From CAIWHR01 sp963708855 (GTDB taxonomy: Bacteria > Pseudomonadota > Gammaproteobacteria > Burkholderiales > Casimicrobiaceae), in NCBI GenBank assembly GCA_963708855.1, contig CAVPUM010000002.1, positions 30,619 to 94,618 on the forward strand: a stretch of DNA of 64,000 bases. Direction: 5' to 3'. The position numbers and the translations under genes are program-made. This document shows positions 1-9,555 of the stretch, in pieces; position 1 is the stretch's first letter; every line of letters begins with the position of its first letter. The notes under the pieces are model-generated. The model had not been told where the DNA came from, did no database searches, and saw only the letters and a list, made by a program, of their open reading frames with translations.

Positions 1-1
1 G

Positions 2-424
2 CAGGGAAAGGGCGGCGAGATCCTCGTGCTCGACATGGGCGAGCCGGTGCGCATCATCGATCTCGCCCACGACATGATCCGGCTATCGGGTGCCGATCCG
101 GGCCGCATCCCGATCGTGTTCACGGGACTGCGGCCGGGCGAGAAGCTGTTCGAGGAGCTCCTTGCCGCGGAGGAGGCCACGCTGCCCACGCCGCACCCGA
201 AGCTGCGGATCGCGCTGTCGCGCGCGGCGAATTTCGACGCCGTCGGCCAGATGGTCGCGTGGTGCGAGCGCGATCGCCCGGCCGACGACGCCGAGGTCCG
301 CGCGCGGCTGAAGGCGTGGATACCCGAGTACATGCCGCCGGCCGGCGCGCCGGTGCAGCCGATCCCGGCGGCGCCGGCAGACGCCACGGCGCCCCTGCCG
401 CTGCGCGCGCCGCGCCGGCGGTGA
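2..424 (+). CDS. C-terminal fragment of a CapD/WbpM-like nucleotide-sugar epimerase/dehydratase
   Basis: The reading frame is open from the window edge, so the 5' part of the gene is missing; 140 residues remain. The visible segment holds the C-terminal signature of the polysaccharide-biosynthesis CapD family: a GEPVRI-type motif near residue 13, the IDLAHDMIRLSG helix, and GLRPGEKLFEELL at about residues 42-54. Members are usually inner-membrane enzymes of about 600-650 residues that convert UDP-GlcNAc-type sugars for surface glycan synthesis. The last 35 residues are rich in Ala and Pro and are probably disordered. The gene converges on a glycosyltransferase/DUF4254 pair, which fits a surface-polysaccharide locus extending to the left of the window. 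The family call is firm; the exact sugar substrate cannot be told from this fragment. Confidence 0.85.
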   Translation, partial: QGKGGEILVLDMGEPVRIIDLAHDMIRLSGADPGRIPIVFTGLRPGEKLFEELLAAEEATLPTPHPKLRIALSRAANFDAVGQMVAWCERDRPADDAEVRARLKAWIPEYMPPAGAPVQPIPAAPADATAPLPLRAPRRR

Positions 425-437
425 CAAACTCCGCTCT

Positions 438-1038
438 TCAGCGCTTGCCGCCGTAGAGATACGGATTGAGCGCCGCGTCGTTGTACATCTTGAACTGGCG
501 GTAGACACGCCAGAACGCGCGCCCTTCGGCGGCGCGGTCCAGCAGCGTGTCGAGGCAGCGCGCGAGATCCGAGCGCTGCAGCGCGAGGCGGGCGAGCTTG
601 TCGCGCGCACATCGCGCGATGCTCGTCCGACGCGTCGGCGCGCGTGGTCTGGGCCCGCATGTGGAAGATTTTCAGCGCGAGTATCGACAGCCGGTCCACC
701 ATCGAGCCGGCGGTCTCCGAGTTGTGCCAGGCGTCGGCGGCGGGCACGACGGCGGCCAGCCGTTCGAGCAGCGCTTCGTCGATCTTCTCGATCGCATCGT
801 TGCGGCGCTGGTTGTAGCCGTCGATCGCGCGCTTGTTCGCCGCGATCGCGGCGTCGCGCGACGTCGCGCCGGCGCGCCAGGTCCTCTTCGTCCCACAGCA
901 GGCGATTGCAGCGGTGGTTGACCTCGATCCAGGGCCAGACGCCGGCGGTCGGCTGCGGTCGGCGCATCGCCGCCGTGCGCGGCGTGACGCGAGATCCCGT
1001 GCGTCGTGAAACGCGCAGATCGCCGCGCTCGCCGACAT
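438..1038 (-). CDS. DUF4254 protein, frameshifted
   Basis: Joining three minus-strand frames gives a protein of about 200 residues typical of DUF4254. It starts MSASAAICAFHDARD, continues with GVWPWIEVNHRCNRLLWDEED, then AANKRAIDGYNQRRNDAIEKIDEAL, AWHNSETAGSMVDRLSILALKIFHMRAQ, and ends ALNPYLYGGKR. Frame changes fall near 980, 870 and 550. Each side of every break still reads as family sequence, so single-base errors are more likely than decay. The family has no established biochemical role that I know of, but its members commonly sit beside LPS or capsule glycosyltransferases, as here. The start at 1038 is chosen because it opens the AICAFHDAR helix and lies right at the end of the upstream glycosyltransferase. 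Confidence 0.65.
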
Positions 1039-1056
1039 CGCCGAAATCGGTGCCGC

Positions 1057-2258
1057 TCATCGCGTCTGCCGGCAGGGCGGCGCGGCTGCGGCACGCCGGG
1101 ACGTGCCGCGTGGCGCGCGACGCCCGGTCGCCGGCGAGCAGATCACGGTACAGCAGGACCTGCTGCAGCGTGTCGCCGCCGGCGAGAGCGGCAGCACCAC
1201 GCGCGCGCGCGTTGGCCGCGAAGCCCGCGCGCGTCGGCGGGTCCTGCAGCGCCCGCATGTGGCCGGCGAGCGCGGCGACGTCGCCGGACGGGCAGACGAG
1301 TCCGCAGTCGTGCTCGCGCACGAGCTCGGCGGCGCCCGCCTTCGTGCTGGCGATCACCGGCACGGCGCAGGCCATGGCCTCGAGCGCGGCGTCCGGCGAC
1401 GGATCGTAGAGCGAGGGCAGCACGAACACGTCGGCCGCGCCGTAGTACGGCCGCGCGGTCGTCCGCCGCGCCGACCAGCGTGACGCGATCGGCGACGCCT
1501 CGGGCCTGCGCGCGCGCCGCGATAGCGCGCGACGTCTGCCGGCGTCGCCGACGGCGACCAGGTGCGCCGGTGGAGCGAGCTGCGCGAACGCGTCGATGGC
1601 GGTGCCGACGTCGGCGCGCGCGAAATCGGCGGCCACGGCGAGGTAGACGGTGGCTGCGGCATCGATGCCGTGCCGTTCCACGGATCGCGCGCGCTCCTCG
1701 CGCAGCCCCGGATGAAAGACGCTCGCCGTCCACCGGGTTGTAGATGACGTGCAGCTTCGCATCCGGAACCGAAAAACGGTCGCGAATCTCGTCGCGCACC
1801 ATGTTCGAGCCGCAGATCACGGCGCGCAGCCAGGGACTCGCGTAGAGGCGCCGCTCGGCGTCCAGCAGATAGCGGTGGTGCGGTGAGAGCAGGGCGACGA
1901 TTCGGCCGGCGCGGCGTGCGCGTTTCAGCCGCTCCTCGAGCCACACCGCGTGCACGCCGTCGGCGGCGCGGTAGACGTCGCAGCAAAGCAGGCGCTCGTG
2001 CGACTCGACGAGGGTCGGTTGCGCGCGCCGCACCGCGCGACAGGCCGCGCGCGCGAATCCCCGGTCGCGCCACAGCGCGCCGAGGTGGAACGGATCGATG
2101 ATCGCCGGTTCGATCAGCTGCAGGCGGGTCTGCGGCCACGTTCGCGTGTACAGCGAAATGGCGACATTGCGTTCGAGCAGCGCCTCGAGCGCCCGCTCGG
2201 TGCCGCGCTCGACCGCGCCTTCGGGCCGGTAGTCCTGACGAACGATCGCGAGGCGCAT
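1057..2258 (-). CDS. GT4/GT1-type glycosyltransferase, frameshifted
   Basis: A GT-B fold glycosyltransferase can be followed through three frames. The N-terminal half starts MRLAIVRQDYRPEGAVERGTE and runs to an AVICGSNMVRDEI segment and VIYNPVD, typical of the inter-domain hinge. The C-terminal half shows YLAVAADFARADVGTAIDAF, VADRVTLVGAADD, ADVFVLPSLYDPSPDAALEAMACAVPVIAS and ELVREHDCGLV, which is the nucleotide-sugar binding E(x7)E-type region. Frame changes lie near 1730, 1540 and 1460; the exact stop is uncertain because the frame runs on into the DUF4254 gene. It resembles WaaG-like LPS core transferases. Donor and acceptor are not determinable. The convergent CapD-like gene and the following DUF4254 gene support a role in surface glycan assembly. 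Confidence 0.7.
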
Positions 2259-2578
2259 CAGTTTCCGGCCGGATGGACGGTCGCGCCGCGCGCACGCAGC
2301 GGCGAACGGGACGCCGCGAACGCAGGGAGCCGTCGTTCGCGGAACGCCCGGGGAGTCCTGCGGGATCACGCGAACGGCTCGACATGACCGGCAACGATAG
2401 CAAAGATCGCGGCGCGAGCGGCGCGCAATCGTCGCCGGCGCGGCGTCGTGCAGTCAGGGCTTACTCGCCCGCCGGGCCCCGTCCGGCGGGGAATTCGGCA
2501 TGCCGGATCGCGCCTTCCCGCGCTTCCGGTACAATCGATCGCGAGTTCCACGTTCCGTCGCGCCGCGAACTCCCCGCC
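2259..2578. other. Intergenic region upstream of argB
   Basis: About 320 bases without a convincing gene. It holds a perfect 8-bp hairpin (arms 2468-2475 and 2483-2490, 7-base loop) with no T-run after it, and a TACAAT hexamer at 2530-2535 that could be a -10 box for argB although no good -35 lies upstream. The divergent glycosyltransferase gene would also need its promoter here. Confidence 0.4.
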
Positions 2579-3497
2579 ATGCCGATCGACGCCGTCAATG
2601 CCGCCGTGAAGGCGCAGATCCTCGCCGAGGCGCTGCCCTACATCCAGCGCTTTCACGACAAGACGATCATCATCAAGTACGGCGGCAACGCGATGGTCGA
2701 GCCGGCGCTGAAGGCCGGCTTCGCCCGCGACGTCGTGATGCTGAAGCTCGTCGGCATGAACCCCGTCATCGTGCACGGCGGCGGCCCGCAGATCGGCGAC
2801 CTGCTGCAGAAGATGGGCATCGAGAGCGAGTTCCGCCAGGGCATGCGGGTCACCGACGACCGCGTGATGAACGTCGTCGAAATGGTGCTGGGCGAGCTGA
2901 ACCAGGAAATCGTCGGGCTCATCAACCAGCACGGCGGCAAGGCGGTCGGCCTCACCGGGCAGGACGGCGCGTTCATCCACGCGCGGAAGATGCTGCTGAA
3001 GAGCGACGCCAGCCGACGGCGAAATGGTGGACATCGGCCTGGTCGGCGAGATCGAGCGCATCGACCCGGAGCTGATCCAGCTCCTCGATTCGCGCGACTT
3101 CATTCCGGTGATCGCGCCGATCGGCGTGGGCACCGACGGCGTCGCGTACAACATCAACGCGGACCTCGTGGCCGGCAAGCTCGCCGAGACGCTGCAGGCG
3201 GAGAAGCTGGTGCTGATGACCAACACGGTCGGCGTGCTGGACAAGAACGGCAGGCTCCTGACGGGCCTCTCCGCGACGGAGATCGACGCGCTGTTCGCGG
3301 ACGGCACGATCCACGGCGGCATGCTGCCGAAGATCGGCTCGGCGCTCGACGCGGTGAAGAACGGCGTCGCGAGCTCGCACATCATCGACGGGCGCGTCGA
3401 GCACGCGCTGCTGCTCGAGGTGCTGACCAACGAAGGCGTCGGCACGATGATCCGCGCCGACGACGCCGCGCCCGTCCATGCGCGTGCTGCACGCTAG
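2579..3497 (+). CDS. argB: Acetylglutamate kinase, one frameshift
   Basis: N-acetyl-L-glutamate kinase phosphorylates N-acetylglutamate in the second step of arginine synthesis, in the cytoplasm. The first frame (2579 to about 3012) contains KTIIIKYGGNAMVE, the catalytic-lysine strand of amino-acid kinases, VIVHGGGPQIG for substrate binding, and VGLTGQDGAFIHARK. The second frame resumes with DGEMVDIGLVGEIERID and carries APIGVGTDGVAYNINAD and GGMLPKI. One extra base in the run at about 3010-3015 explains the break; without it the protein is about 305 residues, the normal length. The next gene, slmA, starts 20 bases downstream, an order common in betaproteobacteria. Confidence 0.93.
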
Positions 3498-3517
3498 GCG
3501 ACGGTCGCCCTGCCGCC

Positions 3518-4087
3518 ATGGCCAGCAAACCCGGCGAACGCCGTCTCCAGATCCTGCAGACGCTCGCGGCGATGCTCGAGAATCCGCGCGCCGAAAAGGT
3601 GACCACCGCGGCGCTCGCGGCCAGGCTCGACGTTTCGGAGGCCGCGCTCTACCGGCACTTCGCGAGCAAGGCGCAGATGTTCGAGGGGTTGATCGAGTTC
3701 ATCGAAACGACGCTGTTCACGCTCGTCAACAAGATCGCCGCCGAGACCTCCGGCGGCGCGGCGCAGGCGCAGCAGATCGTGTCCGTGCTGCTGGGATTCG
3801 CCGAGAAGAATCCGGGCATGACGCGCGTGCTGATCGGCGACGCGCTCGTCAACGAGGACGAGCGGTTGCAGGCGCGGATGAATCAGCTCTACGACCGGAT
3901 CGAGGCGGCGCTGCGGCAGGCGTTGCGAATCGCGCAGGCGGCGGGCGAGTGGCCGGGCGATCCCAATGCCGACGCGAACGTGCTGGTCGCGTTCGTGCTG
4001 GGCCGCTGGCAGCTCTTCGCCAAGAGCGGATTCAAGCGCGGTCCGCAGGACGGCTGGGAAGAGCAGCGCAAGTTCCTGTTCGGCTGA
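3518..4087 (+). CDS. slmA: Nucleoid occlusion factor SlmA (TetR family)
   Basis: A 189-residue TetR-fold regulator. The N-terminal helix-turn-helix reads KVTTAALAARLDVSEAALYRHFASKAQMFEGLIEFIE (about residues 28-64), very close to SlmA. The C-terminal part contains NPGMTRVLIGDALVNEDERLQ and the FKRGPQDGWEEQRKFLF end seen in SlmA orthologues. SlmA binds specific chromosomal sites and blocks FtsZ ring assembly over the nucleoid. It follows argB with 20 bases between and is probably co-transcribed. Its stop is 39 bases from the end of the convergent moeB-like gene. Confidence 0.9.
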   Translation: MASKPGERRLQILQTLAAMLENPRAEKVTTAALAARLDVSEAALYRHFASKAQMFEGLIEFIETTLFTLVNKIAAETSGGAAQAQQIVSVLLGFAEKNPGMTRVLIGDALVNEDERLQARMNQLYDRIEAALRQALRIAQAAGEWPGDPNADANVLVAFVLGRWQLFAKSGFKRGPQDGWEEQRKFLFG

Positions 4088-4126
4088 GAAACGCGACGGC
4101 GAACGATCGCGTCATGGCCGCGCGCA

Positions 4127-4877
4127 TCAGGTTCCCGCGCACACCGGGCATTGCGGATCGCGCGGGATCCGGACGTCGCGCCAGCGCATCGCGTAGGCGT
4201 CGAGCAGCAGGAGGCGTCCCGTCATCGGCTCGCCGACGCCGCCGATGAGCTTCATCGCTTCGGCGGCCTGCGTCGCGCCGACGATGCCGACGACCGGCGC
4301 GAAGACGCCCATGATCGCGCAGCGAGTCTCCTCGAGGTCTTCGCCCTCGCCGAACAGGCAGTGGTAGCAGGGCGAGGCGGCGTCGCGCGCGTCGAACACC
4401 GCGACCTGACCGTCGAAGCGGATTGCCGCGCCGGAGACGAGCGGCGTCTTCGCGGCGACGCAGGCGCGGTTCACCGCGTGCCGGGTCGCGAAATTGTCGC
4501 TGCAGTCGAGCACGACGTCGGCGCGCGCCGCGAGGGGCGCCAGTTCGGCCGGGCCGAGCCTGGCTTGCACCGCCTCGACGCGCACTTCGGGATTGACGGC
4601 CGCGAGCCGCGCCCTCGCCGCGGCCACCTTCGGCACGCCGACGTCCGACGTCGCATAAAGTATCTGCCGCTGCAGGTTGGTGAGGTCCACCGCATCCGGG
4701 TCGCAGAGCGTGAGCGTGCCCACACCGGCCGCGACGAGAAACTGCGCGACTGGCGCGCCGAGTCCGCCGGCGCCGATCACGAGCGCATGCGCGGCGAGCG
4801 AGCTTCTCCTGCGCCTCCAGGCCGAACTCGGGCAGCAGGATGTGGCGGCTGTAGCGGAGGAGTTGCGCGTCGTCCAT
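4127..4877 (-). CDS. moeB: MoeB/ThiF-type adenylyltransferase (E1-like), one frameshift
   Basis: The enzyme adenylates the C-terminal glycine of MoaD or ThiS for sulfur transfer in molybdopterin or thiazole synthesis. Reading from MDDAQLLRYSRHILLPEFGLEAQEKL, one extra base at about 4800-4806 must be removed to continue into ALVIGAGGLGAPVAQFL, the ATP-binding glycine motif. Further on are LCDPDAVDLTNLQRQILY, DNFATRHAVN, the RCAIMGVFAPVVG segment with the conserved cysteine, and two zinc cysteine pairs (CYHC and CPVC near the end). Total is about 249 residues. There is a further in-frame ATG at 4934, but 4877 begins at the family's usual N-terminus. MoeB and ThiF cannot be separated with certainty by sequence alone; the gene sits beside the ctp protease, an order seen in betaproteobacteria. 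Confidence 0.85.
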
Positions 4878-4977
4878 CGGTTTGGCGTTTGCGTCGGGGC
4901 CGGCTCCGGCCACCGGCGTTGCCCGCGCCATCATAAGCCCGGCCCTCCCGCGCAGGCTACCTACGGGACCGGAAACG

Positions 4978-5004
4978 AAAACGCCCGGCGGCGCCGGGCG
5001 TTTT
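4978..5004 (-). terminator. Bidirectional Rho-independent terminator
   Basis: A perfect 12-bp inverted repeat (4978-4989 and 4993-5004) with a 3-base loop. It starts with AAAA and ends with TTTT, so it works on either strand. It lies 22 bases after the ctp stop, on the side where minus-strand transcription leaves ctp, before the start of the moeB-like gene. Confidence 0.8.
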
Positions 5005-5025
5005 CGAGATCCTCCTGCCGGAACG

Positions 5026-6450
5026 CTATTGGGGTTTCGCCTGCGCCGACACGGCCTTCGTGGACGCGATCACCGGCAGGCCCTTCAGCTGATTCATCGC
5101 CTGCGACAGCTGGAAGTCGTCCGGCGAGCCGAAAACGATGCGTGGCGTCGCCGGCTGCACCTCGGTGGTCGTGGAATTCACCTGCGGTTTCGCGGTATCC
5201 GCGTTGGCCCGCTTGAGAGTCTCGACCGCCCGGGCGGCGGATGATTCCTTCTTGCCCGTGTCGAGGTGGTTCTCGAGATTGGCTTCGCGTATCCGGGAAG
5301 GCGACTCGCGGCCGTCGTCGACGTAGATGTCGGGCTCGATGCCCTTCGCCTGGATCGACCGCCCGGACGGCGTGTAGTACCGCGCCGTGGTGAGCTTCAG
5401 ACCGGCATTGTTGCCCAGCGGCAGGATCGTCTGCACCGAGCCCTTGCCGAAGGTCTGTCCGCCGAGGACGACGGCGCGCTTGTGGTCCTGCAGCGCCCCC
5501 GCGACGATCTCGGAGGCCGACGCGGTTCCGCCGTCGACCAGCACGACCATCGGCACCTTCTTGACGCCGGCGGGCAGGTCGCGCAGGTAGTCCTCGCCGC
5601 GGCGCGTGTAATGCTCCTTCGACGCGGTGAGCCGCATCCGCGCTTCGGCGGTGCGGCCGTCGGTGTAGACGACGAGCGCGTCCTTCGGCAGGAAGGCGGC
5701 CGAGACGGCGACCGCCTGGTTGAGCAGGCCGCCGGGATCGCTGCGCACGTCGAGCACCAGGCCCTTCAGGTCTCCCTGCTTGTACATGTCCTTCAGCGCC
5801 TTTGCGACGTCCTCGCCGGTGCGGTCCTGGAACTGGCGCACGCGCAGGTAGCCGTAGCCCGGCTCCAGCATCTTGGCGTTGACGCTCTTGACGTTGATTT
5901 CCTCGCGGGTGAGCGTGAAGGTCAGCAGCCCCTCCGCGTCCTTGCGCACGATCGTCAGCGCGACCGAGGTGCCCGGCTTGCCCCGCATCAGCTCGACCGC
6001 CTTGGACAGCGGCATCCCGCGCGTCGCGCTGTCGTCGATCTTGACGATCAGGTCGCCCGACTTGATGCCGGCCCGAAACGCCGGAGTGTCGTCGATCGGA
6101 GAAATGACCTTGACAGCGCCGTCCTCGACGCCCACCTCGATGCCGAGGCCGCCGAACTTGCCCTGGGTCGAGATCTGCAGATCCTTGTACCCCTCGGCGT
6201 CGAGGTAGTCGGAATGCGGGTCGAGCCCGTGCACCATCCCGTTGATCGCTTCCTTGATCAGTTTCTGGTCCGAGACGGGCTCGACGTAATCGCTCTTGAT
6301 CCGACCGAACACGGCGGAGAACAGCTGCAGATCCTCGTACGGAATCGGCAGCTTGGCTTCGCGCTGGGCGATTACCGAGAAATTGAGCGAAAGCAGAACG
6401 CCGAGCACGGTGCCCAACCCGATCAGCCCCGCCTTTTTCCAGTTGTTCAT
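5026..6450 (-). CDS. ctp: C-terminal processing peptidase, S41 family
   Basis: A 474-residue periplasmic serine protease of the CtpA/Prc type, which trims the C-termini of envelope proteins and cell-wall enzymes. The N-terminus starts MNNWKKAGLIGLGTVLGVLLSL, an uncleaved or cleaved signal anchor. A PDZ domain covers roughly residues 95-170 (GGLGIEVGVEDG, RAGIKSGDLIVKIDD). The catalytic core has LVLDVRSDPGGLL, the nucleophile serine in DGGTASASEIVAGAL near residue 310 and the general-base lysine in GQTFGKGSVQTILPLG. The in-frame ATG at 6555 is rejected as start because it would put 35 Arg- and Pro-rich residues ahead of the signal sequence. A TATACT hexamer (minus strand, 6479-6484) may be its -10 box. 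A terminator follows. Confidence 0.92.
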   Translation of the reverse strand: MNNWKKAGLIGLGTVLGVLLSLNFSVIAQREAKLPIPYEDLQLFSAVFGRIKSDYVEPVSDQKLIKEAINGMVHGLDPHSDYLDAEGYKDLQISTQGKFGGLGIEVGVEDGAVKVISPIDDTPAFRAGIKSGDLIVKIDDSATRGMPLSKAVELMRGKPGTSVALTIVRKDAEGLLTFTLTREEINVKSVNAKMLEPGYGYLRVRQFQDRTGEDVAKALKDMYKQGDLKGLVLDVRSDPGGLLNQAVAVSAAFLPKDALVVYTDGRTAEARMRLTASKEHYTRRGEDYLRDLPAGVKKVPMVVLVDGGTASASEIVAGALQDHKRAVVLGGQTFGKGSVQTILPLGNNAGLKLTTARYYTPSGRSIQAKGIEPDIYVDDGRESPSRIREANLENHLDTGKKESSAARAVETLKRANADTAKPQVNSTTTEVQPATPRIVFGSPDDFQLSQAMNQLKGLPVIASTKAVSAQAKPQ

Positions 6451-6669
6451 CGAAATTTTCCTTTGCCGGACGACGCGAAGTATACGCCGGGAGCCGCAGC
6501 GGGCCCCTGTGGTCGGGTGAGCCCGTTGGGCCCCGGTGCCGGACGCAAGTTCCATGCCCCGCTGCGATTGTCGTGGCGGAGTCCGTCGTGGCGACGACCT
6601 GTCAGCATGATAGTGAGCGGTTACTGACTGGTGGTGCGAAACCAGGAGCGGCGGTTGCCGCCACGAATG

Positions 6670-8229
6670 TCACGCGAACGTGACGAGCGACCGGCCCGTC
6701 ATCTCGGACGGCTTCGGCAAACCCAGCATCGCGAGCAGCGTCGGCGCAATGTCCTGCAGCGAGCCGCCGCTCGCCATGCCGGCCGGGCGTCCGACGTACA
6801 CGCAAGGTACGGGGCAGAGCGTGTGCGCGGTGTGCGGCTGGCCCGTGAGCTCGTCGTGCATCTTTTCGGCATTGCCGTGATCGGCGGTGATGAGCACCTC
6901 GCCGCCGGCGGCGCGCGCCGCCGCCACGACGCGGCCGAGGCAGGCGTCCAGCGTCTGGACGGCCCGGATGGCCGCCTCGAGGTCGCCGGTGTGGCCGACC
7001 ATGTCGCCGTTGGCGTAGTTGCAGACGATCGCGTCGTACTTCGCGGATCCGATCGCGGCCACCAGCCGGTCCGTGACCTCGCAGGCGCTCATCTCCGGCT
7101 TGAGATCGTAGGTGGCGACTTTCGGCGACGGGACGAGCATCCGGTCCTCGCCGGGATACGGGGTCTCGACGCCGCCGCTGAAGAAGTAGGTGACGTGCGC
7201 GTACTTCTCGGTCTCGGCGATGCGCAGCTGGGTGAGACCGAGCGAAGCGACATAGGCACCGAAGCCGTTCGCCACGGATTGCGGGAGGAACGCGACGGGC
7301 AGGTCCCGGAACTCGTCGCCGTAGCTCGTGAGGCATACGAACGCCGCCAGCTTCGGCACACGGCGCCTGGAAAACCCGGCGAACGACGCGTCGGTCAGCG
7401 CGCGCGTGAGCTGCCGGGCGCGGTCCGCGCGAAAGTTCATGAACACGACGACGTCGCCGTCTTCGATCCTGGTGCTCGCGGCCCCGGGCTCGACGATCGC
7501 CGTCGCATGCACGAATTCGTCGGTCTCGCCGCGCGCATAGGCGGCGGCGAGGCCGGCGCCGGCGGACTCGAACGAATGCGGCGCGCGGCCGTCGACGAGC
7601 AGGTCGTAGGCTTCCGCGAGCCGCTCCCAGCGCCGGTCGCGGTCCATTGCGTAGTAGCGGCCGACGATCGACGCGATGCGCGCGTCGGGGTACCGCGCGC
7701 AGACCTCCTGCAGGGAGGCGAGCGACGGGCCGGCGCTTTGCGGAGGCGTGTCGCGGCCGTCCAGGAACGCGTGCACGCGGATGCGCGGCGCGCCGCCCGC
7801 CGCGGCCAATTCGACCATCGCTGCGATCTGCCGCTCGTGGCTGTGGACGCCGCCCGGCGAAACGAGGCCGAATACGTGCAAGGTCGCGCCGTTGGCGCGG
7901 GTCGTCGCGACGGCACCCGCCAGCGCCGGATTGCGCGCGAATTCGCCCGTCTCGATCGCGCGATCGATCCGCGTGTAATCCTGGTAGACGACGCGACCGG
8001 CGCCGATGTTGAGGTGGCCGACTTCCGAATTGCCCATCTGTCCCTGCGGCAGGCCCACGGCGAACTCGGATGCGTCTATCGACGTGTGCGGGCACGACGC
8101 GATGAGCCGGTCCCAGTTCGGCTTAACCGCCTGCGCGATCGCGTTGTCCGGCGTCGGTTCGCGGCAACCGAAACCGTCGAGAATGACGAGGACCACGGGA
8201 CGCACGGCGGGGCGTTGGGATGGGGGCAT
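6670..8229 (-). CDS. gpmI: 2,3-bisphosphoglycerate-independent phosphoglycerate mutase
   Basis: This is the manganese-dependent glycolytic mutase that interconverts 3- and 2-phosphoglycerate. The 519-residue protein begins the alkaline-phosphatase fold with VVLVILDGFG (metal Asp), has the phosphoserine nucleophile in MGNSEVGHLNIGAGR at about residue 68, HAFLDGRDTPP, VVFMNFRADRARQLT, NYANGDMVGHTGD and TADHGNAEKM for the second metal site. Length matches the family. The start at 8229 is chosen over 8259, which would add 10 Arg/Pro-rich residues. It is transcribed divergently from the rhodanese gene with a 91-base gap. Confidence 0.95.
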   Translation of the reverse strand: MPPSQRPAVRPVVLVILDGFGCREPTPDNAIAQAVKPNWDRLIASCPHTSIDASEFAVGLPQGQMGNSEVGHLNIGAGRVVYQDYTRIDRAIETGEFARNPALAGAVATTRANGATLHVFGLVSPGGVHSHERQIAAMVELAAAGGAPRIRVHAFLDGRDTPPQSAGPSLASLQEVCARYPDARIASIVGRYYAMDRDRRWERLAEAYDLLVDGRAPHSFESAGAGLAAAYARGETDEFVHATAIVEPGAASTRIEDGDVVVFMNFRADRARQLTRALTDASFAGFSRRRVPKLAAFVCLTSYGDEFRDLPVAFLPQSVANGFGAYVASLGLTQLRIAETEKYAHVTYFFSGGVETPYPGEDRMLVPSPKVATYDLKPEMSACEVTDRLVAAIGSAKYDAIVCNYANGDMVGHTGDLEAAIRAVQTLDACLGRVVAAARAAGGEVLITADHGNAEKMHDELTGQPHTAHTLCPVPCVYVGRPAGMASGGSLQDIAPTLLAMLGLPKPSEMTGRSLVTFA

Positions 8230-8320
8230 CGGATCAGGGCGGGAGCGAGGCCGCGGCACATGCGGCGGGACGGGTACGCTATCATTTTACCTTCGTCGCC
8301 TCGCGGACCCCCCGATTCTC

Positions 8321-8731
8321 ATGTCCTTCCTGCAGAACAACTGGATGCTGCTGCTCGTGCTCGTCATGTCCGGAGCGATGCTCGTCTGGCCGCTCGTGCA
8401 GCGCCGCATGTCCCCGGCAAAGGACGTCGGCAATCTCGAGGCGACGCGCCTCATCAATTCGGCGAATGCGGTGCTGGTCGACGTGCGGGAGACCAAGGAA
8501 TTCGAAGGCGGGCGGCTGCCAAAGGCCGTCCACATCCCGCTGTCGCAGCTCGACAGCCGCGGCAGCGAGCTTGCGCGCTATGCCGGACGGCCCGTCGTCG
8601 CCTACTGCATGACCGGCAATCGCAGCCGGATGGCGGGCCGTGCCCTGGCGCGCCTCGGCTTCACGGACGTCTACAACCTGCAGGGCGGCTATCGGGCCTG
8701 GAAGGACGCCGGGCTGCCGGTCGAGAAATGA
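8321..8731 (+). CDS. Membrane-anchored single-domain rhodanese
   Basis: A 136-residue protein with one N-terminal membrane helix (about residues 9-27, WMLLLVLVMSGAMLVWPLV) and a rhodanese domain. The active-site loop holds Cys96 in VAYCMTGNRSRMAG; VLVDVRETKEFEGGRLPKAVHIPL is the typical domain start. Such proteins carry persulfide sulfur, but the acceptor is unknown. Its stop overlaps the grxC start by four bases (ATGA), so both are translated from one message. The order rhodanese-grxC-secB-gpsA is well known in betaproteobacteria. Confidence 0.88.
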   Translation: MSFLQNNWMLLLVLVMSGAMLVWPLVQRRMSPAKDVGNLEATRLINSANAVLVDVRETKEFEGGRLPKAVHIPLSQLDSRGSELARYAGRPVVAYCMTGNRSRMAGRALARLGFTDVYNLQGGYRAWKDAGLPVEK

Positions 8732-9000
8732 CCGTGCCGACGATAACGATGTACTCGACGGCGTTCTGTCCGTTCTGCATCCAGGCCGAGCGCTATCTCA
8801 AGACGAAGGGCGTCGAGGCGATCGAATTCATCCGCGTGGATCTCGATCCGGCGCTGCGGCGGACGATGATGGAACGCACCGGCCGGCGCACGGTGCCGCA
8901 GATCTACGTCGGCGCCTTCCACGTCGGCGGCTACGAGGACCTGGTCGAACTGGACCGGGCCGGCCGACTCGGGCCGCTGCTCGCCGGCGCAACGGAATAG
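8728..9000 (+). CDS. grxC: Glutaredoxin 3
   Basis: A 90-residue dithiol glutaredoxin with the CPFC active site at residues 14-17, the cis-proline TVPQIYVG motif and the GGYEDL glutathione-binding stretch. It reduces disulfides and mixed glutathione disulfides in the cytoplasm. The start codon overlaps the stop of the rhodanese gene. Length and motifs match GrxC fully. Confidence 0.94.
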   Translation: MTVPTITMYSTAFCPFCIQAERYLKTKGVEAIEFIRVDLDPALRRTMMERTGRRTVPQIYVGAFHVGGYEDLVELDRAGRLGPLLAGATE

Positions 9001-9080
9001 TGAATCCCGTTCGTCTCCCCGGCCGGCGACGATTGCCGGTAGGGTAAAATCGCTCGTTTGACCTTTCCAAGGAACTCATC

Positions 9081-9554
9081 ATGGCCGACCCCCAGCAACC
9101 CGGCGACGGCGCCCAGGGCGCAGTGTTCACCATCGACAAGATCTATCTCAAGGACCTTTCGCTCGAGAACCCCGGCGCGCCGCAATCGTTCCTGACCCAG
9201 GAGCAGCCACAGGTCGAAGTGGGCCTGCGCACGCGCGGCGAGCAGGTCCAGCCGGACGTCTACGAGTGCGTGCTGACGGTGACGTTGACGGCGAAGGTGG
9301 GCGACAAGACGCTGTTCCTGGTCGAGGCCTCGCAGGCCGGGCTCTTCACGATCCGCGGCGTTCCGGCCGAGCACCTGCAGCCCGTGATCGCGATCCAATG
9401 CCCGACGGTCCTCTTCCCGTATATTCGCGAAACGCTGGCCGACGCCGTGACCCGCGCGGGCTTTCCGCCGATTCATCTCGCGCCGATCAACTTCGAGTCG
9501 CTCTACCAGCAGCAGCTGGCCCAGGCGCAGCAGCCGGCGGCCGCCGTCAACTGA
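9081..9554 (+). CDS. secB: Protein-export chaperone SecB
   Basis: A 157-residue cytosolic chaperone that keeps precursors unfolded and hands them to SecA. Recognisable segments are FTIDKIYLKDLSLENPGAP near the N-terminus, YECVLTVTLTAKVGDKTLFLVE and QCPTVLFPYIRETLADAVTRAGFPPIHLAPINFESLY, the most conserved SecB block. A GGAACTC stretch lies upstream of the ATG, and a TAAAAT hexamer at 9045-9050 could be a -10 box of its own, although read-through from grxC is also likely. Confidence 0.96.
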   Translation: MADPQQPGDGAQGAVFTIDKIYLKDLSLENPGAPQSFLTQEQPQVEVGLRTRGEQVQPDVYECVLTVTLTAKVGDKTLFLVEASQAGLFTIRGVPAEHLQPVIAIQCPTVLFPYIRETLADAVTRAGFPPIHLAPINFESLYQQQLAQAQQPAAAVN

Positions 9555-9555
9555 G

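Noticed and set aside
2468..2490. An 8-bp hairpin as a terminator
   Set aside because: It has no T-run, ends no gene in a suitable place, and lies in a GC-rich gap where such stems occur by chance.
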